From the NCBI GenBank assembly GCA_023412275.1, contig JAEYNY010000076.1:1-9856 (forward strand): 9,856 nucleotides of DNA. Direction: 5' to 3'. This document shows, piece by piece, positions 5,870 to 9,856 of this stretch. The notes below the pieces were generated by a model. It searched no databases. It worked only from the letters and a program-made list of their open reading frames with translations, and was not told the DNA's origin. Source of the stretch: Bacillota bacterium. GTDB taxonomy: Bacteria; Bacillota; Clostridia; Acetivibrionales; DSM-1351. Numbering within the stretch: the stretch's first letter is position 1; each line of letters begins with the position of its first letter. The translations under genes were made by a program, and so were the position numbers.

Positions 5870-7273
5870 TCATGATAAACACAAACCACCTTGCTCTTGT
5901 TTTTTCTCTGCTGTTTGCTGAATGGAAAGCTCCGCAAGAACAGCGCCCTTTAAGCATTCGGACGCAAGCTGCTCAAGGCTTTCCGCATGACTTTGTTTTT
6001 CACTCTGCGTTTCTATTTCGGAGCATGAAAAAAGCGGCATCAGAGAATTTCCGATGTCGCTCAGTTTGTTTTCCAGTCTGCCACGGTTTTGATAGGGCTT
6101 GAAACCGTATCGCAACCGGCTTTGTACCACAGATAAATCCCGGCAGTGACCGATGTGTTTGTATTCCTTAGTAGCAGCCTGCATAGAAAGACCGGCCAGC
6201 TCTATCAGAGTTTTCTTGATCTGTTGTGGATTTCCCCGACAGCTTTGCAGTGCTTTCCGAAATATATCGGCGGAGCAGTCGGCATTTGGATGCGCTCGTG
6301 CATATTGACCGATTTCATTGCACAGTTCATCCCGAAGCAATAGCTGAGGATGTTCCTCTGCAGGGAGCGGTGTAAAGCCGTGCTTTGCTTTTAAATCTTC
6401 ATTCCAGTCTTTGTATCTGGACTGCGCCTGACCTACCGCAGGCTGCCCATGCTCTGTCAGAATATCATAGATTCGCTCGGCAGCTTCGATACCTGCCGCA
6501 TCGTGGTCAAGGCACAGCACCACATGGTCGAGCTGCGGGTACAGCTCCAGCAGCTTCAGGATTGGCTGCTCCGACACACCGTTCAGCGCCACATAGCTGG
6601 CGTTTTTCCAGTTCTGCTGATGCAAGCTGATGTACGACAGCATATCAATAGGCGCTTCAAATACAAACAGGTTGTGTGGATAGGGATTCTTGGAAATGTA
6701 GTGAAAGCTGTAGGCCGGATTGCTGCGCTCCACATTGATGCGAAAGCTGCTGCCGGTTGCCGTGCTTTTCTTATGGGCATGACGGGCAACACCTTTTTCA
6801 TTAAAGCCTACAAATACAGCGTTGTGATATTCGGCATCTTCAAACAGCAGCTTTTCTCTGGCAAGCTCCGACAGCACCTCCCGGCTGATGCAGCGCTGCT
6901 TGATGAGATAGGCGAACACCCGGCGCATATCCGTGTGCGCTGGCGGTAGGGCAAAGGGCTTTCGCTGTTCCGGTTCGCTGCTTTTGCTGTGCTGCCGGTA
7001 TTCTACGCCCTGTTCACCACCCAGCAGCAAGCTGACCGCCTCTGGGAAAGACAGGTTATAGAGCCGTTTCACAAGGTCGATGGCATAGCTGCCTTCCTCA
7101 GAAGCGTGATCGTACCATCGGTTGCCTCTTACCGTGATACTGTGATCTCTGGCCAGCCGCTTATCCCTCCCTGATGGCAGGAGCCTTTCACCTTGCCGCT
7201 GCAGAAAATCTACCAAGTCCACAGAATTGGCTCGTTCCTTTTGTTCGTCTGTAAAATAAATATAGCCTGACAC
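5870..7273 (-). CDS. DUF3991 and Toprim domain protein (primase-like)
   Basis: Primase-like protein of 467 residues of the kind found between relaxase and coupling protein in many Firmicute conjugative elements. It probably acts on the transferred single strand. The N-terminal part (about 1-90) resembles a DnaG zinc-domain core (NRWYDHASEEGSYAIDLV) but lacks the cysteines. DUF3991 follows (about 108-175), then a Toprim domain with the acidic residues in place: Glu206 in VFEAPIDML, Asp256 and Asp258 in LCLDHDAAG, and KDWNEDL at about 288-294. The C-terminal 150 residues are helical and unassigned. The start is GTG at 7271-7273, with GGGAGG 7 nt before it. Two ATG codons at 7286-7291 overlap the relaxase stop, but the ribosome binding site lies after them, so they are less likely starts. 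Confidence 0.9.
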   Translation of the reverse strand: MSGYIYFTDEQKERANSVDLVDFLQRQGERLLPSGRDKRLARDHSITVRGNRWYDHASEEGSYAIDLVKRLYNLSFPEAVSLLLGGEQGVEYRQHSKSSEPEQRKPFALPPAHTDMRRVFAYLIKQRCISREVLSELAREKLLFEDAEYHNAVFVGFNEKGVARHAHKKSTATGSSFRINVERSNPAYSFHYISKNPYPHNLFVFEAPIDMLSYISLHQQNWKNASYVALNGVSEQPILKLLELYPQLDHVVLCLDHDAAGIEAAERIYDILTEHGQPAVGQAQSRYKDWNEDLKAKHGFTPLPAEEHPQLLLRDELCNEIGQYARAHPNADCSADIFRKALQSCRGNPQQIKKTLIELAGLSMQAATKEYKHIGHCRDLSVVQSRLRYGFKPYQNRGRLENKLSDIGNSLMPLFSCSEIETQSEKQSHAESLEQLASECLKGAVLAELSIQQTAEKKQEQGGLCLS

Positions 7274-7287
7274 ACTAAAACCTCCCA

Positions 7288-9856
7288 TCATAGATGAATT
7301 TGTGGCGCATGGTCATCCCGCTTGTGACCCTGCGCCTGCTTTTTCTCCTGTAGCTTCCGTCTGCGCTTGCGGTCGATTTGACCGGCAGCGATTCCTGCGG
7401 TTCTGCGATAATCCTCCCGGAACAGATTTTCCAGCCGGTGCATGAGCCGGGTGGTAGCCAACAACACCGAGGGATTGCGATAACTGCCTATGTTGTCAAT
7501 CAGGTACTGTGCGTAAATATTGCCCTGCGCCGCAGACATCCCCAGCCAGTAAAGACTCTTTTCCTTGTCACGGGGAACCTCATCGTCATAAAAATACAGC
7601 TTACCAAGAGCATACTGAGCAAACTGATTTCCCTGTTCGGCAGAATCTGTCAGCCATCGGATAGCGGTTTCCACATTCCTTGGGACATCTTCCCCTTGGA
7701 GATAGAGCTTACCGAGCTGGTAAGCCGCAAACTCATTTTTCTTCTCTGCTGATAAGGTGAACAGTCGGATTGCCGCACCGACATTCTTGGGAACGCCATC
7801 ACCGGTAAGATACAGTTTCGCCAAGGCATATTGGGCGTAAGTATTGCCAAGGTTAGAGGAGAGAGTGAACCACTTGACCGCTTCCGTAACATTCTTCGGG
7901 ATATCCATACCGGCGAGATAGAGTTTGCCAAGCTGATAGGCGGCGTACTCGTTTTTCTGTTCTGCGGCGGCAGTGAACATGGCCACGGCCTTTTGAATGT
8001 CTTTCTCCACATGATTGCCATCCCGGTACAGCTTACCGAGAGCATACTGCGCTCCGGCGTTTCCAGCATCCGCTGCTTTGGTCATCCAAGCCACCGCCTG
8101 CGCAGGGTTTCCTATACTGGTTTCCAGACACACCTTGCCCAGCAAATATTGGGCATTCACATTTCCAAGCTGTGCCGATTTCTCCAGATAGGAAACCGCA
8201 GCCTGCACATCCTTATCCGCACCGGTTCCTGTATAGAGCATCTGACCGAGGCGATATTGCAGCTTGTCATCATGACTGTCCTTTTCCAGACGATAAAATC
8301 CGATAAAGGCAGCCTTGAAATGCTCATTGGAAGTAGGGGCATCCACCGGTGCGCCAACACCATCACGATACATTTTGGCAAGCTCATAATCCGCATAGGG
8401 GTTTCCCTGATCGGCAGACAGCGTATAGAGCCAGAGCGCTTGTGCATAATCCTGCGGAACACCCTGACCACGGTAATACAAACAGCCGAGGGAGTATTGG
8501 GCGTACTTGTGATTTTTTTCCACCGCCTCCTGAAACCATGAAGCTGCCTGCCCATAGTCCTGATCAGTTCCGAGACCGGCGGCATACATTTTTCCAATTC
8601 GGTATTCCAAATAGGGCTTGGGCTTTTCTGTATCTGCGGATAAAAAGGCGGACAGCGCTTTTTCATACCATTCGTGTGCGGCCTGTAAATCAATTTCACG
8701 ACCCAAGCCATCGGCGAACATTCTGCCGAGGTCGTGCATAGCAAGGGCATTGCCGGATTCTGCTTCCAGCAGGAACAAGCTGTATGCCTTGTCAAAGTCC
8801 TGCGGCACATCCTCGCTGCCGTAGAGATATTTTCTCGCCAGTTTGTATTGCTTGCTCCACTCGGCACGAAAGACGATATCGGCAGGCTCCATGAAGGTTT
8901 CCTCCTGCTCACCATACGTAGGCTCCGGCAGCTCCGGTTCCGGTGCATCTTCATCCTCAAATGAAACATGGTGACCACCCAGCTTTAACGCGTCGGCGAT
9001 CACCATATTTTTGATACTTTTAAATTGTTTCTGCTGAGAGAGCGGAGGAAGGGGCGGCAGCTTATTCATGTAAGTCTTGAGGATTTCATTCTGCCAGTCG
9101 TTCCATGCCCGGTACAGCTTATCAATCCGTTCCTCCTTGGCAAGCTCATCCACAATGCGGTCGATGATGGCTTTCACATCTGCCTTGAGGTAACCATAGA
9201 CCTTTTTGCCGCCGGTATTTTGAAGCCGCCGAGCCAACAGTAGCAGATCTGCTTCAATAGCTTTGTTTTTACAGACACGATCCTGCACCTGTGAAAGCAG
9301 CTCTGCCATCACCTCGGCAGCACCCTGCTTAAGCTGGCTGCGGGCTTCGTTTTGATGCTCATAAATGTGAGCGAAGTCCTGACGGAAAATATCATGCGCC
9401 AGCTCCGAGCGCATGGCTTCAATGGCAGGCTCGGTAAGGAATCCGTCATTGTCTTTGGCAGAGTAAACCATGAGATGCACATGGGGATGATGGCTTTCAT
9501 TGTGAAAGGCAGCGTACCAGCACAGATTCTCGCTGTCGATTTTCATATGCTTGCAGAGCATTGCTTTTTTGCTGCGGAGCAAATCCTGCCACTGCTTTCC
9601 GCTGTCGTATCCGAGCCTTGCGGCATCCTCCCGGCGCAGGCTGATGACATGAGTCCAGACAGCACCCTTGTGCTTGCACACATCCTCCTGCACCTGAGCC
9701 AGCACCACCGGAACGCCTGCATCGGTGAACAGACCATGCTCACCAATCCGCTCCACACGGGGACGGCCTGCGATGTACTCCACATAGTTTTCACGCTTGC
9801 CGATGAGGTTCAGGTTCTGCTCCAATGCCAGGGAGATAAATTCGGTAGCGTTGCCG
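7288..9856 (-). CDS. MobP3-type relaxase with C-terminal Sel1-like repeats (5' end outside window)
   Basis: DNA-nicking relaxase for conjugation. The frame is open to the window edge and the codons before the TTG at 9825 still read as protein (GNATEFISLA), with no ribosome binding site, so the true start lies outside. Residues here count from that TTG. The relaxase domain (1-about 165) has candidate catalytic tyrosines in NYVEYIAGRP (Tyr14, Tyr17), WTHVISLRREDA, and the metal-binding histidine motif HHPHVHLMVYS (His113, His115, His117). A helical linker and an acidic stretch (DEDAPEPELPEP) follow. Twelve Sel1-like repeats (about 327-774) come next, and the protein ends in a very basic tail (DRKRRRKLQEKK). 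The MobP3 call rests on the overall likeness of the N-terminal domain. The stop codon lies 14 bp before the Toprim gene. The Sel1 part probably binds partner proteins; that is inferred. Confidence 0.92.
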   Translation of the reverse strand, partial: GNATEFISLALEQNLNLIGKRENYVEYIAGRPRVERIGEHGLFTDAGVPVVLAQVQEDVCKHKGAVWTHVISLRREDAARLGYDSGKQWQDLLRSKKAMLCKHMKIDSENLCWYAAFHNESHHPHVHLMVYSAKDNDGFLTEPAIEAMRSELAHDIFRQDFAHIYEHQNEARSQLKQGAAEVMAELLSQVQDRVCKNKAIEADLLLLARRLQNTGGKKVYGYLKADVKAIIDRIVDELAKEERIDKLYRAWNDWQNEILKTYMNKLPPLPPLSQQKQFKSIKNMVIADALKLGGHHVSFEDEDAPEPELPEPTYGEQEETFMEPADIVFRAEWSKQYKLARKYLYGSEDVPQDFDKAYSLFLLEAESGNALAMHDLGRMFADGLGREIDLQAAHEWYEKALSAFLSADTEKPKPYLEYRIGKMYAAGLGTDQDYGQAASWFQEAVEKNHKYAQYSLGCLYYRGQGVPQDYAQALWLYTLSADQGNPYADYELAKMYRDGVGAPVDAPTSNEHFKAAFIGFYRLEKDSHDDKLQYRLGQMLYTGTGADKDVQAAVSYLEKSAQLGNVNAQYLLGKVCLETSIGNPAQAVAWMTKAADAGNAGAQYALGKLYRDGNHVEKDIQKAVAMFTAAAEQKNEYAAYQLGKLYLAGMDIPKNVTEAVKWFTLSSNLGNTYAQYALAKLYLTGDGVPKNVGAAIRLFTLSAEKKNEFAAYQLGKLYLQGEDVPRNVETAIRWLTDSAEQGNQFAQYALGKLYFYDDEVPRDKEKSLYWLGMSAAQGNIYAQYLIDNIGSYRNPSVLLATTRLMHRLENLFREDYRRTAGIAAGQIDRKRRRKLQEKKQAQGHKRDDHAPQIHL
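7504..8847 (-). repeat. Twelve Sel1-like repeat units inside the relaxase gene
   Basis: The encoded units follow the pattern xLGKLYxxGxGVPxDxxxAxxWFxxAAxxGNxxAQY with a mostly 36-residue (108-bp) period. Units 2 and 5 carry insertions of about 8 residues and unit 7 is 34 residues long; units 8-12 are exactly 36. Units 8-9 (7828-8043) and 10-11 (7612-7827) match each other as pairs at both protein and DNA level. For example, gatagag recurs at 7701 and 7917, exactly 216 bp apart, within similar surroundings. This points to tandem duplication of a two-unit block followed by divergence. Confidence 0.88.

Noticed and set aside
5182..6102. Plus-strand open frame of 306 codons across the coupling-protein and Toprim genes
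   Set aside because: It lies antisense to two well-supported genes, spans their junction, has no ribosome binding site that I can see and resembles no known protein. It arises from codon bias on the other strand.
7504..8847. Regularly spaced similar DNA segments that might suggest a CRISPR array or satellite
   Set aside because: The period is 108 bp, the copies are diverged and in frame, and they encode Sel1 units.
7831..8978. Long open frames in the Sel1 region on the plus strand (7831-8541) and in another minus-strand frame (8157-8978)
   Set aside because: Repeated coding units keep stops out of shadow frames in a regular way. The true frame shows the Sel1 consensus; these do not resemble proteins.

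Overview
The window reads as part of an integrative and conjugative element of a low-to-mid GC Firmicute, most likely a gut clostridium (Lachnospiraceae/Oscillospiraceae type). Reasons: strong AGGAGG-type ribosome binding sites about 7 nt before the start codons, GTG and TTG starts, and a MobP3-type relaxase, DUF3991/Toprim protein and VirD4-like coupling ATPase in the order typical of Tn1549-like elements. The host species cannot be fixed from the sequence alone.

Right part (about 3773-9856, minus strand, richer in GC): a tightly packed transfer operon. It runs from a relaxase with twelve Sel1-like repeats (5' end outside the window), through a DUF3991/Toprim primase-like protein and the type IV coupling protein, to a small winged-helix protein. 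Gaps between genes are 14-25 bp.

Middle (about 2939-3772): a control region. An XRE-family regulator on the plus strand faces away from a 57-residue helix-turn-helix (excisionase/MerR-like) gene on the minus strand. The shared 159-bp spacer holds a good sigma-A promoter for the small gene and several repeated 7-mers that look like operators. The XRE gene ends in an intrinsic terminator. A second large hairpin lies between it and the end of the transfer operon.

Left part (about 1-2942, minus strand, clearly richer in AT): a cargo module of response regulator, sensor histidine kinase, ABC ATPase and the start of an FtsX-like permease (cut by the window edge). This layout is typical of antimicrobial-peptide or cell-envelope-stress detoxification modules. 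TTGAGR direct repeats at exact 11-bp spacing lie before both the regulator gene (three copies) and the ABC gene (two copies), so the module probably controls itself through its own response regulator. A 13-bp perfect hairpin followed by a T-run covers the ribosome binding site of the ABC gene.

I see no wholly new system. The most distinctive points are the duplicated operator, the hairpin over the ABC ribosome binding site, the Sel1-array relaxase and the repeat-rich divergent control region.
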